A stretch of DNA of 64,000 bases from NCBI GenBank assembly GCA_002951995.1, contig CP019797.1:2898501-2962500 (forward strand), given 5' to 3'. Of this stretch, positions 34,580 through 45,473 are shown one piece after another. Position 1 is the stretch's first letter. Each line of letters starts with the position of its first letter. This stretch comes from Stenotrophomonas acidaminiphila. GTDB lineage: Bacteria > Pseudomonadota > Gammaproteobacteria > Xanthomonadales > Xanthomonadaceae. A program made the translations under genes and the position numbers. The notes below the pieces were generated by a model. That model made no database searches. It was not told where the DNA came from and saw only the letters and a list, made by a program, of their open reading frames with translations.

Positions 34580-37291
34580 TCAGCCGGTATTCTGCACCCC
34601 CTGCGATACCCCGTTCACGCAGGCCACCAGCGCGCGCAGCAGCGCGTCGTCCTCGCGGCCACTGTGACGCCAACGTTGCAGCAGGTCCACCTGCAGGGTG
34701 CTGATCGGGTCGATGTAGGGGTTGCGCAGGCGGATGGACAACGCCAGCCGCGGATCGTGCGCCAGCAGTTCCTGCTGCCCGCCCAGGCGCTTGACCCAAT
34801 GCCCGGTCAGCGCCAGTTCTTCGCGGATCACCGGGAAGAAGCGGTCATGCAGCGGCCCGGCCAGGCGCGAGAACTGCTCGGCGATGTGGATGTCGCCCTT
34901 GCTCAGCACCATCGCCATGTCGTCGAGGAAGGTGGCGAAGAACGGCCAGTCGTGCGCCATCTCGCGCAGCCGCTCCTCGTGCCCGGCGTCGGCGGCCGCC
35001 TGCAGGCCGCTGCCGACGCCGAACCAGCCGGGAATCACCGCCCGCGCCTGGCTCCAGGCGAACACCCACGGGATCGCGCGCAGGTTGGACAGCGCCGCGT
35101 CCTGGCCGAGCCGGCGCGACGGCCGCGAGCCCAGGGTCATGCGCTCGATCACGTCGATCGGGGTGGCGGTGCGGAAGTACGCCATGAACTGCGCATCGCC
35201 GACCAGATCGCGGTAGCGGCGCGCACTCGCGGCCGCGACGATGTCCATCACCGGCGTCCACTGCGCTTCGCGCGGTTCGGCCGGGCGTGGCCGCAGGCTC
35301 GCGCGCAGCACCGCGCCGGCCGCCTGCTCCAGCGAGCGCAGCGCCAGCGCACGGATGCCGTACTTGCGGTGGATCACCTCGCCCTGCTCGGTCACCCGCA
35401 GGCGGCCGTCGATGCTGCCCGGCGGCGAGGCGTCGACCGCGTGCGTGGTCTTGGTGCCGCCGCGGCTGATCGAACCGCCGCGGCCGTGGAAGAAGGTCAG
35501 GCGCACGCCATGCGCGGCCGCCACCGCCAACAGCTCCACCTGCGCCTGCTGCAGGCCCCAGCGCGAGGCGGCGATGCCGCCGTCCTTGCCGCTGTCCGAG
35601 TAGCCGAGCATCACCATCTGCACGTCGCCGCGCGCGGCCAGGTGCGCGCGGTACACCGGGTCGCCCAGCAGGTCGCCCAGGGTCGCGGTGCCATGGCGCA
35701 GGTCGTCGACCGTCTCGAACAGCGGCGCGATGTCCAGCGGCACCGCGCCGCGGTCGTCGACCAGGCCGCCGCGGCGCGCCAGCGCCAGCACCGCGAGCAC
35801 GTCGCCGCGGTCGTGGGCCATGGAGATGATGTAGCTGCCCAGCGCGTCGGCGCCGTGCCGGGCGCGCGCGTCGGCCAGCGCCGCGAACACCTTGTCCAGC
35901 CGCTGCCCGGCCTCGTCGTCGCCGCGCGGCAACACCGCCTCGCCGGCGGCATAGGGCGACAGCAGCCGCGCCCGCACCGCGGCGTCCAGTGCCTCGAATG
36001 CCGCCTGCCCGCCCAGCACCTCGGCCAGCGCGCGCGCGTGCACGCTCGATTCCTGGCGCACGTCCAGCCGCGCCAGGTGGAAGCCGAAGGTGCGCACCCG
36101 CCACAGCAGGCGCCGCACCGAGAACCAGCCGGCGTGGCGGCCCTTGTTCGCATCCAGGCTGTCGAGGATCAGCTGGATGTCGTCGATCAGTTCATCCGGC
36201 GATGCATAGCCGCCCACGGCGTCGTCGAGCGTGGCCTGCAGGCGCGCGCGCATGCGGTCGTTGAGCAGGCGGTAGGGCATGTCGGCGTGGCGCGGGCGCG
36301 ACTGCACCTGCGGCAGCAGCGCGCGGTACGCGTCCACCCGCGCACGCACCGCCTCGCTCACCCCGACCAGCTCGGTGGACTGGCTGAGCAGGCTGGCGAG
36401 CTTGAGCAGGTCCTTCTGGTAAAGCTCCAGGACCGCGGCGCGCTGCGCATCCAGCGTGGCGGCGATGGTGGTCGCGTCGACGTTGGGATTGCCGTCCATG
36501 TCGCCGCCCACCCAGGTACCGAAGCGCACCAGCCGCGGCAGCGGCAGGCTGCGGCCCCAGGTGGCGAGCAGCGCCTGTTCCAGCGATTCGTAGAACACCG
36601 GCATCACCCGGTACAGCACCCGGGTGAGGTAGAAGCCGACGTGCTCGCGTTCGTCCTCGACGCTGGGCCGCACCGGCGAGGAATCGGCGGTCTGCCACGA
36701 GGCGGTCAGCGCCATGCGCAGGCGCGCGGTGTCGGCGGCCTGTTCGCCCGGGGTGCGCTGGCCGTCGAGGTTGTCCACCAGGCTGGCCACCATCAGCTGC
36801 TCTTTTTCCAGCAGCGCGCGGCGCACCGCTTCGGTGGGGTGGGCGGTGAACACCGGTTCGATGTCGATGCGCGGCAACCACTGCGCCAGCTCTTCCAGGG
36901 TCACGCCCTGCGCCTTGAGCTGCTGCAGGGCGTCCTGCAGGCCTTCGGGCTGCGGACGCTTGGTGCCGGCGCGCTGGTAATCGCGGCGGCGGCGGATGCG
37001 GTGCACGCGCTCGGCGATGTTCACCACCTGGAAATAGGTGCTGAAGGCGCGTACCAGCGCCTCGGCCTGGCGCGGCGTGCGCCCGGCCAGCTGCGCGCTG
37101 AGCGTGGCCAGCGGTGCCTGGCTCTCGCGGCGCGCGATCGCGGCGGTGCGCACGTCCTCCACCTCATCGAGGAACGCGGGCGAGACCTGTTCGGAAAGGA
37201 GGTCGCCGACCATCGCGCCGAGGCGACGGACGTCGTCGCGCAGGGGCAGGTCGGGGGTGGCGAAGACGACGCTGCTGCGGTACTCGTTCAT
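34580..37291 (-). CDS. ppc: phosphoenolpyruvate carboxylase
   Basis: A 903-residue PEP carboxylase that adds bicarbonate to PEP to form oxaloacetate, replenishing the TCA cycle. Catalytic blocks are present: [18 protein letters not shown] (about residue 147), [36 protein letters not shown] (about 558) with [13 protein letters not shown], and the C-terminal [21 protein letters not shown] ending in QNTG, a typical PEPC end. The start at 37291 ([10 protein letters not shown]) is family-like. The kinase gene starts 32 bp downstream, so the two may be co-transcribed. Confidence 0.97.
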   Translation of the reverse strand: MNEYRSSVVFATPDLPLRDDVRRLGAMVGDLLSEQVSPAFLDEVEDVRTAAIARRESQAPLATLSAQLAGRTPRQAEALVRAFSTYFQVVNIAERVHRIRRRRDYQRAGTKRPQPEGLQDALQQLKAQGVTLEELAQWLPRIDIEPVFTAHPTEAVRRALLEKEQLMVASLVDNLDGQRTPGEQAADTARLRMALTASWQTADSSPVRPSVEDEREHVGFYLTRVLYRVMPVFYESLEQALLATWGRSLPLPRLVRFGTWVGGDMDGNPNVDATTIAATLDAQRAAVLELYQKDLLKLASLLSQSTELVGVSEAVRARVDAYRALLPQVQSRPRHADMPYRLLNDRMRARLQATLDDAVGGYASPDELIDDIQLILDSLDANKGRHAGWFSVRRLLWRVRTFGFHLARLDVRQESSVHARALAEVLGGQAAFEALDAAVRARLLSPYAAGEAVLPRGDDEAGQRLDKVFAALADARARHGADALGSYIISMAHDRGDVLAVLALARRGGLVDDRGAVPLDIAPLFETVDDLRHGTATLGDLLGDPVYRAHLAARGDVQMVMLGYSDSGKDGGIAASRWGLQQAQVELLAVAAAHGVRLTFFHGRGGSISRGGTKTTHAVDASPPGSIDGRLRVTEQGEVIHRKYGIRALALRSLEQAAGAVLRASLRPRPAEPREAQWTPVMDIVAAASARRYRDLVGDAQFMAYFRTATPIDVIERMTLGSRPSRRLGQDAALSNLRAIPWVFAWSQARAVIPGWFGVGSGLQAAADAGHEERLREMAHDWPFFATFLDDMAMVLSKGDIHIAEQFSRLAGPLHDRFFPVIREELALTGHWVKRLGGQQELLAHDPRLALSIRLRNPYIDPISTLQVDLLQRWRHSGREDDALLRALVACVNGVSQGVQNTG

Positions 37292-37775
37292 CCAGGAACC
37301 GGAACCTCGGAAGCGGGAACGGTCCCAAGCCTAACTGAAAAAACCCACGCTTTTTGCAGTGCATCAATGGCGAAAATGGTTGCATCTGCATGTTGTCCGG
37401 CGGCTGTCGCGGCGGACATCCAGCAGGCACCGCGAGCGTCCGGCCAGGGACAGCAGATGACGTGCGCCACGACCCAGCCGCAAGCAGGAACGCACCGCTG
37501 CAGGCGCCACCGTCGGCGGAACAGTGCCGCGCGCCAGCGGCGCGGGCGCGGCGCAGGGCAAGCCGGGAGCAGGCCCATGCAGCACGCCGCGGGACATGCG
37601 GCGACCCCGCGCATCGCGGGCGGGTACCGGCCAGCTGCCGGCACGCCACGCTGGGCCGCGGAAACCGCCCCCGGGCAAAGGGGTGCGCGAAGGCGCGGCA
37701 TCCCGCCCCACGGCCCGGACCGCGGCCGTGGGGCGTGTGCGCCAGGCGCGGGCGCGTGCCGGCCTGCGCCCGCGC
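37292..37775. other. gene-free stretch between ppc and the S9 peptidase gene
   Basis: 484 bp with no convincing gene; open frames in it are short and low in complexity. Near 37335-37395 is an AT-richer patch with A and T runs that probably contains the ppc promoter. A perfect 11-bp hairpin (GCCCCACGGCC 37705-37715, GGCCGTGGGGC 37724-37734) lies 42 bp after the peptidase stop. Nothing else is seen. Confidence 0.5.
37705..37734 (-). terminator. candidate terminator hairpin of the S9 peptidase gene
   Basis: Perfect 11-bp inverted repeat with an 8-base loop, positioned just after the peptidase coding region, but without a clear T run. It could be a factor-dependent terminator or mRNA 3' stabiliser. 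Confidence 0.45.
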
Positions 37776-40280
37776 TTAGCGCTTGCCGCCCTTGGCCGGG
37801 GCCGCCAGCCAGCGGTCCAGCCAGTCCTCGCTCTCGGCCAGCATGGTCATGATCGACTCGCGCGCACGGTAGGCGTGCGATTCGTTGGGCAGCATCACCA
37901 GCCGCGCGTTGCCGCCCAGGCCCTTGACCGCGGCGAACATGCGTTCGCTCTGCATCGGGAAGGTGCCGGAGTTGTTGTCGTCCACGCCATGGATGAACAG
38001 GATCGCGTCCTTGATGTCGCCGGCGTAATTGAACGGCGACATCTTCAGGTAGGTGTCCTGCGCCTGCCAGTAGTTGCGCTCCTCGGCCTGGAAACCGAAC
38101 GGGGTCAGCGTGCGGTTGTAGGCGCCCGAGCGGGCGATGCCGGCCTTGAACAGGCGCGTGTGCGCGAGCAGGTTGGCGGTCATGAACGCACCATAGGAGT
38201 GGCCGCCGACGGCGATCCGGTCGCGGTCGGCCACGCCGCGGCGCACCACCTCGTCCACCGCCGCCTGCGCACTGGCCACCAGCTGCTGCACGTAGGTGTC
38301 GTTGGGCTCGGCATCGCCCTCGCCGACGATCGGCATGGTCGGGTTGTTGAGCACCACGTAGCCCTTGGCCAGGAACGCCTGCGGGCCCCAGTAGCTGATC
38401 GCGTTGAACCGGTGCGGGGAACCGGTGACCTGGCTGGCGTCGCCAGCGGATTTGAACTCGGCCGGGTAGGCCCACATCAGCAGCGGGCGCGGGCCGTCCT
38501 TCTTCGGGTCGTAGCCGGGCGGCAGCAGCAGGTCGGCGGTGAGCGCGACGCCGTCGTTGCGGGTGTAGCGGATCTGCTCCTTCTTCACCCCGCGCAGCTG
38601 CGGCAGCGGGTGCGCGTTGCGGGTCAGCGCGACCGGCGCGGCATCGCTGCCGAGGGCGCGGCTGTACAGGTTGGACGGTTCGTCGTTGGACTCGCGGCTG
38701 AACAGCACCCGCGGCGCATCGCCGTCGATCACCGCCACCGGCGCCTCGTAGTACGGCGCCTGCGAATGGAACAGGCGTTCGGCCTTGCCGCTGTCCAGGT
38801 CGATGCGGTCCAGGAACGGGCGGTCGCCCTGCGCCGAGGCACCGTCGCCGACGCGATAGTAGCCGCGGCCATCGGCGGTGAACTGCAGGCGCGCGCGGCC
38901 GCTGTCGTCGGGCTGCAGCAGCGGCTCGCCCGGGTCGGCATAGCGGTCGTCGCCGGAGCGTTCGGACAGCAGCTGCGGCGCCTGTTGCGGCTGGTCCGGG
39001 GCGATCTTCCACTCGCGGACCTGGCGCGTCTTCCACCAGTACTCGCTGAGCAGGGCGACGTCGCCACGCCCCCAGGTGATGCCGGCATAGCGCGCGGCCA
39101 GCCGCGCCAGCGTCACCGGCGGCCGGTCGAACGGCGCGGCCTGCACCAGCACCGCGTCGCGGATCGCCGCGTCGCGCGCCGGGTCGCCGCCGTCCTGCGC
39201 CTCGGCCCAGACCAGGGTGGCCGGGGCGTCGGCGCGCCAGGCGATCGAGCGCACCCCGGTCGGCACCGCGTCGTTGCCGGTCGGCAGGCCTTCGACCAGC
39301 GGCAGCTTCGCCACCGTGTGCGCGACCCGGCCCTGCGCGTCCAGCACCTCGATGCGCCGCGGGAAACTGCCGACCGGCACCGCATAGGAGAACGGCCGCT
39401 CCACCCGCTGGCTGAGCAGGTAGTTGCCGTCGGGCGACGACGACAGCCCCAGGTACAGCCCCGGCATGCCCAGCGGGCGGCTTTCGCCGTTGATCGCCAC
39501 CCGCACCGGCTGCGCCTGCAGGTAGTACTCGAACAGGCGCGCGTCGTGTTCGTTCTTCAGCAGGTCCTGGTAGGTGCGCACCGAGCGCACGCCCCGGCCC
39601 GCCTCGGTCTGCTGCACCGCCGGTCCGCTCGGGATGCCGTCGCCCACCGGCGCGGCGCCCTGCCCGGCCGGGCGCTGCATCACCAGCAGCGCGTTACCGC
39701 CCGGCAGCCACGCATAGCCGTTGCCGACCACCGAGTTCAGCCGCTCGGCCACGCGCCGTGCGCTGCCCGCGGCCACGTCCACCAGCCACAGCTCGTTGCT
39801 GCCGCTGGCCGGGTCCACCTGGTTGAACGCCAGGTACTTCTGGTCCGGCGACCAGGCCAGCGAGGCCACCGACAGCGGCTGCGGCAGGCCGCTGATCTGG
39901 CGCTGCGCGCCGTCGGCGGTGGAGATCAGCCACAGCTGGCTGCCGAACGAGAAGCGGCTGTCGGAAAAGGTCTTCGGGTTGATCCGCAGGCCGGCCAGCT
40001 TCAGCTCCGGCTGCGCCACCTGGGCGATGGACGGCAGCGGCGGGGTCTGCAGCATGGCCGCCAGGTCGCGGCGCGGCGACAGCCGCAGGCTCGGCGCGCG
40101 CGGGGCGTCCACCACCGCCTGCAGCGCCGCCGACGGCAGGCGGTAGCCGGTGGCATCACTGGCGGCGGTGCTGGCGGCCGGGGCGGCCGCCAGCAGCGGC
40201 GGCACGGCCAGCAGCAGGCCGGCGCACAGCACCAGCGCCGCGGACGCGCGGCGGCTGCGGCGGGAAGCGAACATCGTCAT
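37776..40280 (-). CDS. S9-family serine peptidase (prolyl oligopeptidase / glutamyl endopeptidase type), exported
   Basis: An 834-residue secreted peptidase with a signal peptide (about 1-40, twin-Arg-like start [11 protein letters not shown], then [19 protein letters not shown]). A beta-propeller domain covers about 50-560, with repeats such as [17 protein letters not shown] and [13 protein letters not shown]. The C-terminal alpha/beta hydrolase has serine in [18 protein letters not shown], aspartate in [16 protein letters not shown] and histidine in [13 protein letters not shown], forming the catalytic triad. This resembles the S9D-type peptidases common in Xanthomonadaceae. A start six bases later (MFASRR) is equally plausible. 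Confidence 0.93.
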   Translation of the reverse strand: MTMFASRRSRRASAALVLCAGLLLAVPPLLAAAPAASTAASDATGYRLPSAALQAVVDAPRAPSLRLSPRRDLAAMLQTPPLPSIAQVAQPELKLAGLRINPKTFSDSRFSFGSQLWLISTADGAQRQISGLPQPLSVASLAWSPDQKYLAFNQVDPASGSNELWLVDVAAGSARRVAERLNSVVGNGYAWLPGGNALLVMQRPAGQGAAPVGDGIPSGPAVQQTEAGRGVRSVRTYQDLLKNEHDARLFEYYLQAQPVRVAINGESRPLGMPGLYLGLSSSPDGNYLLSQRVERPFSYAVPVGSFPRRIEVLDAQGRVAHTVAKLPLVEGLPTGNDAVPTGVRSIAWRADAPATLVWAEAQDGGDPARDAAIRDAVLVQAAPFDRPPVTLARLAARYAGITWGRGDVALLSEYWWKTRQVREWKIAPDQPQQAPQLLSERSGDDRYADPGEPLLQPDDSGRARLQFTADGRGYYRVGDGASAQGDRPFLDRIDLDSGKAERLFHSQAPYYEAPVAVIDGDAPRVLFSRESNDEPSNLYSRALGSDAAPVALTRNAHPLPQLRGVKKEQIRYTRNDGVALTADLLLPPGYDPKKDGPRPLLMWAYPAEFKSAGDASQVTGSPHRFNAISYWGPQAFLAKGYVVLNNPTMPIVGEGDAEPNDTYVQQLVASAQAAVDEVVRRGVADRDRIAVGGHSYGAFMTANLLAHTRLFKAGIARSGAYNRTLTPFGFQAEERNYWQAQDTYLKMSPFNYAGDIKDAILFIHGVDDNNSGTFPMQSERMFAAVKGLGGNARLVMLPNESHAYRARESIMTMLAESEDWLDRWLAAPAKGGKR

Positions 40281-40346
40281 GGCAATCCTCTCTGGGCGGT
40301 TTCAACCGCACACGTTAACAATCCCCGGCCGCCGGCTCCCCTGCCT

Positions 40347-40377
40347 TTGGTTGGTCAGGGTCCCCGCGCGATATAAT
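40347..40377 (+). promoter_or_regulatory. candidate ahcY promoter
   Basis: A perfect -10 TATAAT at 40372-40377 lies 10 bp before the SAH aptamer. The -35 is unclear: TTGGTT (40347-40352, 19-bp spacer) or TTGGTC (40351-40356, 15-bp spacer). The expected transcript starts near 40384, directly before aptamer stem P1. Confidence 0.6.
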
Positions 40378-40387
40378 CGGCGCCCCC

Positions 40388-40486
40388 GTCCGAGGGGCGC
40401 TGCGACCGCCGTGTGGAGTCCCCCGCAAGGGCCGGACCGGCACGGCGGCCAGGCTCGGACGGCATGGCATGCAACAACGGCGCCCG
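40388..40486 (+). ncRNA. SAH riboswitch (ahcY leader)
   Basis: The sequence matches the S-adenosylhomocysteine aptamer. P1 pairs GTCCGAG (40388-40394) with CTCGGAC (40454-40460). The invariant GGGGCGCTGCGACC follows the 5' P1 strand, CCAGG precedes the 3' strand, and the pseudoknot P4 pairs GGGCGC (40395-40400) with GCGCCC (40480-40485). Aptamers of this class switch ahcY on when SAH accumulates. It lies 38 bases before the ahcY start, so control of either translation or elongation is possible. Confidence 0.93.
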
Positions 40487-40524
40487 GCGAACGCGAGCCT
40501 GCTCGCACCACACCGGAGCCTTAC

Positions 40525-41970
<1,446 letters not shown>

Positions 41971-41998
41971 CCGGTGCGCCGGTCATGGCGGGGAGCAC

Positions 41999-42028
41999 CA
42001 CGACGGGCGCCGCGAGGCGCCCGTCGTG
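41999..42028 (+). terminator. terminator hairpin after ahcY
   Basis: CACGACGGGCGCC-GCGA-GGCGCCCGTCGTG forms a perfect 13-bp stem with a GNRA tetraloop, 29 bp after the ahcY stop and followed by CTTGC. The T run is weak, but stem strength and location support termination. Confidence 0.7.
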
Positions 42029-42120
42029 CTTGCGCCGGACGTCAGGGACCCCGGCCTTGTTCTCGCCGGCCACGCACGCTTGCTACGCTGCGCGACCCGA
42101 TCCCGACGCCGCGCACCGAC

Positions 42121-42954
42121 ATGACGATGAAATCAATGCTTCCCGCCATCGCGGCACTGCTGATGGCGGCGCTGCCGGGCATCCCGCGCGCACAGCCGGC
42201 GCCCCCACCGCATGACAGCTTCGTCATCCAGTCGCAGCGGCTGCAGGAGGCGCGCACCATCAACGTCTACCGGCCGCCCGCCGACGCGGCGGTGGCGCAT
42301 CCGGTGCTGTACATGCCCGACGGCGGCGTCGCCGAGGATTTCCCGCACGTGGCCGCCACGGTCGATGCCGGCATCCGCGCCGGCCGGATCGCGCCGCTGC
42401 TGGTGGTCGGCATCGAGAACACCCAGCGCCGCCGCGACATGACCGGTCCGACCCAGGTCGACGGCGACCGCCGCATCGCGCCGGTGGTCGGCGGCTCGGC
42501 CGCGTTCCGCGCGTTCATCGCCGAGGAACTGGTGCCCGAGATCGACCGCCGCTACCGCACCACCGGCGCGCGCGGCATCATCGGCGAGTCGCTGGCCGGG
42601 CTGTTCATCGTCGAAACCCTGTTCGAGCAGCCGGCGCTGTTCGACACCTGGATCGCCTTCAGCCCCAGCCTGTGGTGGAACGACGCGGCGCTCACCCGCA
42701 GCGCCGACGCGCGGCTGCAGCGCATGCCCGGACTGCAGGGCCGGATGCTGCTGGCCTGGGGTGACGAGGACAACATCGGTCCGCACGCGCAGGCCCTCTC
42801 GGACACGGTAAGGCGCGCCGGCCCGGCGCACCTGCAATGGCAGGCGCTGCCACGCCCTGACCTGCGCCACGACACGATCTATACCGCGCTGGAGGCGATG
42901 GCGATCGAACGCATGTACCCCGCCACCCCCGGCACCGGCGAGGGCAAGCGCTGA
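42121..42954 (+). CDS. exported alpha/beta hydrolase of the esterase D / Fes-like family
   Basis: A 277-residue protein with a signal peptide (about 1-24, ending GIPRAQ). The family pattern includes RTINVYRPPADAAVAHPVLY, LYMPDGGVAEDFPH, the nucleophile elbow in RGIIGESLAGLFIVETLFE (GESLAG), FSPSLWWND, and a late Asp/His pair (WGDEDNIGPH, DLRHDTIY). This is the putative esterase/siderophore-hydrolase group (IroE/Fes-like, COG2819). Substrate is unknown; a periplasmic site follows from the signal. A gene-free gap with the ahcY terminator lies upstream. Confidence 0.88.
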   Translation: MTMKSMLPAIAALLMAALPGIPRAQPAPPPHDSFVIQSQRLQEARTINVYRPPADAAVAHPVLYMPDGGVAEDFPHVAATVDAGIRAGRIAPLLVVGIENTQRRRDMTGPTQVDGDRRIAPVVGGSAAFRAFIAEELVPEIDRRYRTTGARGIIGESLAGLFIVETLFEQPALFDTWIAFSPSLWWNDAALTRSADARLQRMPGLQGRMLLAWGDEDNIGPHAQALSDTVRRAGPAHLQWQALPRPDLRHDTIYTALEAMAIERMYPATPGTGEGKR

Positions 42955-43059
42955 GCCTTCGCCGGATGCGACCATGCCCAGGGCCGCAACCGCGGCCGGG
43001 GTCGATGTCCGGCAGCGAATCCAGCTCCGCCCCTGGCTTGTCCTGACTTCGGTTTACCC

Positions 43060-43524
43060 ATGTCTCTTTCGATCCACGAAATACCGCCGGCCGACGCGCC
43101 GCTGGCGCTGCTCCTGCTGGCCGACCCCTCGGAACGCAAGGTACGCGCCTACCTGCCGGGCGCACGCTGCTTCGCCGCCCGCATGGACGGCGCCATCGCC
43201 GGCATCTGCGCGGTCGTGCCGCTCGCGCAGGGCAGCCACGAGCTGATGAACATCGCCGTCGATCCGGCACGCCAGCAGCGCGGCATCGGCACGCGGTTGC
43301 TGGCCCACGTGATCGACACGTACCGGCGCGAAGGCGCGCAGCGGCTTGAAGTCGGCACCGGCACCTTCGGCTACCCGCTCGCGTTCTACCAGCGGCAAGG
43401 CTTCCGCGTGTTCCAGGTGGACCGCGACTTCTTCCTGCGCAACTACGACGAAGCAATCGTCGAGGACGGCATCCAGCATCGCGACATGCTGCGCCTGGCG
43501 CTCGACTATCGCCCGGCGTACTGA
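43060..43524 (+). CDS. GNAT family N-acetyltransferase
   Basis: A 154-residue GNAT-fold protein. The acetyl-CoA-binding motif A is MNIAVDPARQQRGIGTRLLAH (about 62-82; the R-G-I-G-T core), and motif B is YPLAFYQRQGFRVF near residue 105. The acceptor molecule cannot be deduced. It runs toward the DUF3228 gene, with 6 bp between the two stop codons. Confidence 0.9.
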   Translation: MSLSIHEIPPADAPLALLLLADPSERKVRAYLPGARCFAARMDGAIAGICAVVPLAQGSHELMNIAVDPARQQRGIGTRLLAHVIDTYRREGAQRLEVGTGTFGYPLAFYQRQGFRVFQVDRDFFLRNYDEAIVEDGIQHRDMLRLALDYRPAY

Positions 43525-43530
43525 GCGCGC

Positions 43531-44085
43531 TCAGCGCCAGTTCGCGTTCGCCTCCCAGAACTCGACCGCACGCCGGTACGCCTCGCGGTCGATGGGCACG
43601 CCCGAGCCGCCCTCTTCCACGCCCAGCGCGTTGCGCATCATGGTGATCGGCGCCATCGGGATTTCCGCTGGCTCGGCGGTGTACAGGCAGCCGACCACGC
43701 CCCAGTCGGCGTCGATCGGCGCGCCTTCCTTGGCCAGCTGTTCGCGGCTGTAGAGGATGACGACCAGGTACTCGGCCACCGGCGGCTCCACGCCCTCGAA
43801 CCAGCGCACCAGCACCGGCAGTTCCTCGCGTGTGCGCGCCTCGTAGGCCGAGCGCAGCAGGTGGCGGTTGGCGTCGGTGACCGGCACCGTCAGGCAGCGG
43901 GTGGAGGTCCAGTTGCGGTGCACGTGCAGCTTGCAGAACGGCGCGTAACCGTCGAGCACCTGCAGCGGCGGATGCGCGTTGAGATGGCGCTCGAACTGCT
44001 CGGGCGTGCAGTCGCGGATCGTGTTCGGGCGCGGCGTGCGCGGGAACAGGCGGGTACGGGCGAAGGGGGTGAGGAAGATCGACAT
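43531..44085 (-). CDS. DUF3228 family protein
   Basis: A 184-residue protein of the DUF3228 family. It begins MSIFLTPFARTRLFP, with the conserved YAPFCKLHVHRNWTSTRCLTV region (in parts YAPFCKLHVHRNW, STRCLTVPVT) and the end block WGVVGCLYTAEPAEIPMAPITMMRNALG (in parts WGVVGCLYTAEPAEIPM, PITMMRNALG). No enzymatic motif is recognised and function is unknown. The start at 44085 has GAGGAAG nearby upstream on the minus strand. Confidence 0.88.
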   Translation of the reverse strand: MSIFLTPFARTRLFPRTPRPNTIRDCTPEQFERHLNAHPPLQVLDGYAPFCKLHVHRNWTSTRCLTVPVTDANRHLLRSAYEARTREELPVLVRWFEGVEPPVAEYLVVILYSREQLAKEGAPIDADWGVVGCLYTAEPAEIPMAPITMMRNALGVEEGGSGVPIDREAYRRAVEFWEANANWR

Positions 44086-44620
44086 GGCCGGGACGTTCGG
44101 AAAACCCGGCCATTGTCGGCCATCGCGCCACGGCCGCGCACGCCGGCGCACGCGCGGGTGCGGGTGCGGGATGCGCGGGCTGATCGACGCAGGGCGCACA
44201 CACCCGCGAGCGCGGACGCCATCCCGATCAGGCCCCCGCGCGCCCGGGTTGCGACGGAAGGCGGCGGACGCCGTGATGGGCACTGGCGCCCGGCATGCCG
44301 GCGATCGGTGGGAGCCGGAGGACGCCGCGTTCCACCGTCCGCGCAGGCCATGGCAGGCAGCAACGTGGACCGAGCTGCGCGGGCGGCGTTCCCGGGCACG
44401 GCCCGCCCTTTGCCTGGCCGGGGTTGCCAGCACATTGGCGCACCGCGCGCGCCGGCCCGGTCGATGCCGTCCGCGATGACGGCGGGGGCCGCCTGCGCCG
44501 CCGATGACCGCGGCAATCCAGCCGGCTGCGCGTCGCCGCACGGCAGGAACGGGCTTCCGACAGGCCTCCGACCCCGGCCCGCGCATCGTCGCATTGCCGC
44601 CTTGCCACCGGACCACCGCC
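44086..44620. other. gene-free stretch between DUF3228 and the COG4705 gene
   Basis: 535 bp between divergently transcribed genes. Open frames run through it on both strands, but none has a recognisable protein or a ribosome-binding site with sensible start. A short GC-rich direct repeat (GGGTGCGGGTGCGGGATGCG, 44156-44175) is present. It should contain both promoters. Nothing more could be supported. Confidence 0.4.
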
Positions 44621-45379
44621 ATGCGCAGCCACGCCGCTCCAGGCGACAGCAAGGTTCCCGAGGTCACCCTCGCCTTCTGGATCACCAAGATCCTCGCCAC
44701 CATGCTGGGCGAGGTGGGCGGCGACGCGGTCACGATGTCGATGGGCCTGGGCTACCTGGCCGGCACCGAGCTGTTCGCCACGGTGTTCGCCATCGCCGTG
44801 GCCGCGCAGATCCGCACCAGCGGCTTCCGTCCCTGGCTGTACTGGGCGGCGATCATCGCCAGCACCACCGTGGGGACCACCCTGGCCGACTACCTGGACC
44901 GCTCGCTCGGCATTGGTTACGGCGGCGGCAGCAGCGTGCTGCTGGCACTGCTGCTGGGCACCCTGTTCTGCTGGCAGCGCAGTACCGGCAGCGTCTCGGT
45001 GGCCGACATCGGCTCGCGCCGCAGCGAGTTGTTCTACTGGCTGACCATCACTTTCTCGCAGACCCTGGGCACCGCGCTGGGCGACTGGGCGGCCGATACC
45101 CAGGGCCTGGGCTATGCCGGCGGCATGCTCCTGTTCGGCGGCCTGCTGGCGCTGGCCGCGGCGCTGCACCTGGCGACCCGCCTGCCCAGGACCCTGCTGT
45201 TCTGGGCCGCCTTCATCCTCACCCGGCCACTGGGCGCGGTGGTCGGCGACTTCCTCGACAAGCCGCCCGATCACGGAGGGCTGGCGCTGAGCCGCTATGC
45301 CGCCTCGCTGGTGCTGCTGATGGCGATCGTGGCCTGTATCGCGCTGTCGCCGCAGCGCGCCGCATGGCGGGCCCACTGA
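44621..45379 (+). CDS. COG4705-family multi-pass membrane protein
   Basis: A 252-residue protein with about eight membrane helices, matching the uncharacterised COG4705 membrane-anchored proteins: VTLAFWITKILATMLGEVGGDA at the N-terminus and FWAAFILTRPLGAVVGDFLDKP near the C-terminus. A repeating pattern of TLGTxxGD followed by xLGYxGG occurs about four times (MLGEVGGDAVTMSMGLGYLAG, TVGTTLADYLDRSLGIGYGGG and two later), suggesting an internally duplicated fold. Function unknown. The ATG at 44621 is chosen at the start of homology; an upstream in-frame extension is unlikely. Confidence 0.87.
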   Translation: MRSHAAPGDSKVPEVTLAFWITKILATMLGEVGGDAVTMSMGLGYLAGTELFATVFAIAVAAQIRTSGFRPWLYWAAIIASTTVGTTLADYLDRSLGIGYGGGSSVLLALLLGTLFCWQRSTGSVSVADIGSRRSELFYWLTITFSQTLGTALGDWAADTQGLGYAGGMLLFGGLLALAAALHLATRLPRTLLFWAAFILTRPLGAVVGDFLDKPPDHGGLALSRYAASLVLLMAIVACIALSPQRAAWRAH

Positions 45380-45414
45380 ACCCACGCACGGGCGCCCGGT
45401 GACAACAGAAACAA

Positions 45415-45445
45415 TTGCACATCCATCTTGATGGAGAGATATAAT
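45415..45445 (+). promoter_or_regulatory. metF promoter with palindromic operator
   Basis: A -10 TATAAT (45440-45445) and a -35 TTGCAC (45415-45420, 19-bp spacer) precede metF. Between them is the perfect palindrome TCCATC-TT-GATGGA (45422-45435). Position in the promoter spacer suggests a repressor site. SahR-type ArsR regulators control methionine-cycle genes in Proteobacteria and use short inverted repeats, but no regulator gene is adjacent here. Confidence 0.6.
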
Positions 45446-45473
45446 TCCGGCAAGACCCACTCACCGCCCCGCC

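Noticed and set aside
37364..37711. A 115-codon open frame on the minus strand in the ppc/S9 peptidase gap
   Set aside because: No homology, signal or ribosome-binding site; it covers the ppc promoter region and a hairpin.
34565..37852. A 1095-codon open frame on the plus strand opposite ppc
   Set aside because: It is antisense to an intact, highly conserved ppc; its composition (His, Gln, Arg, Val and Ala-rich) is the usual shadow pattern in GC-rich DNA and it has no recognisable domain.
44086..44620. A protein gene in the gap before the COG4705 gene
   Set aside because: Open frames on both strands lack plausible starts and resemble no family.
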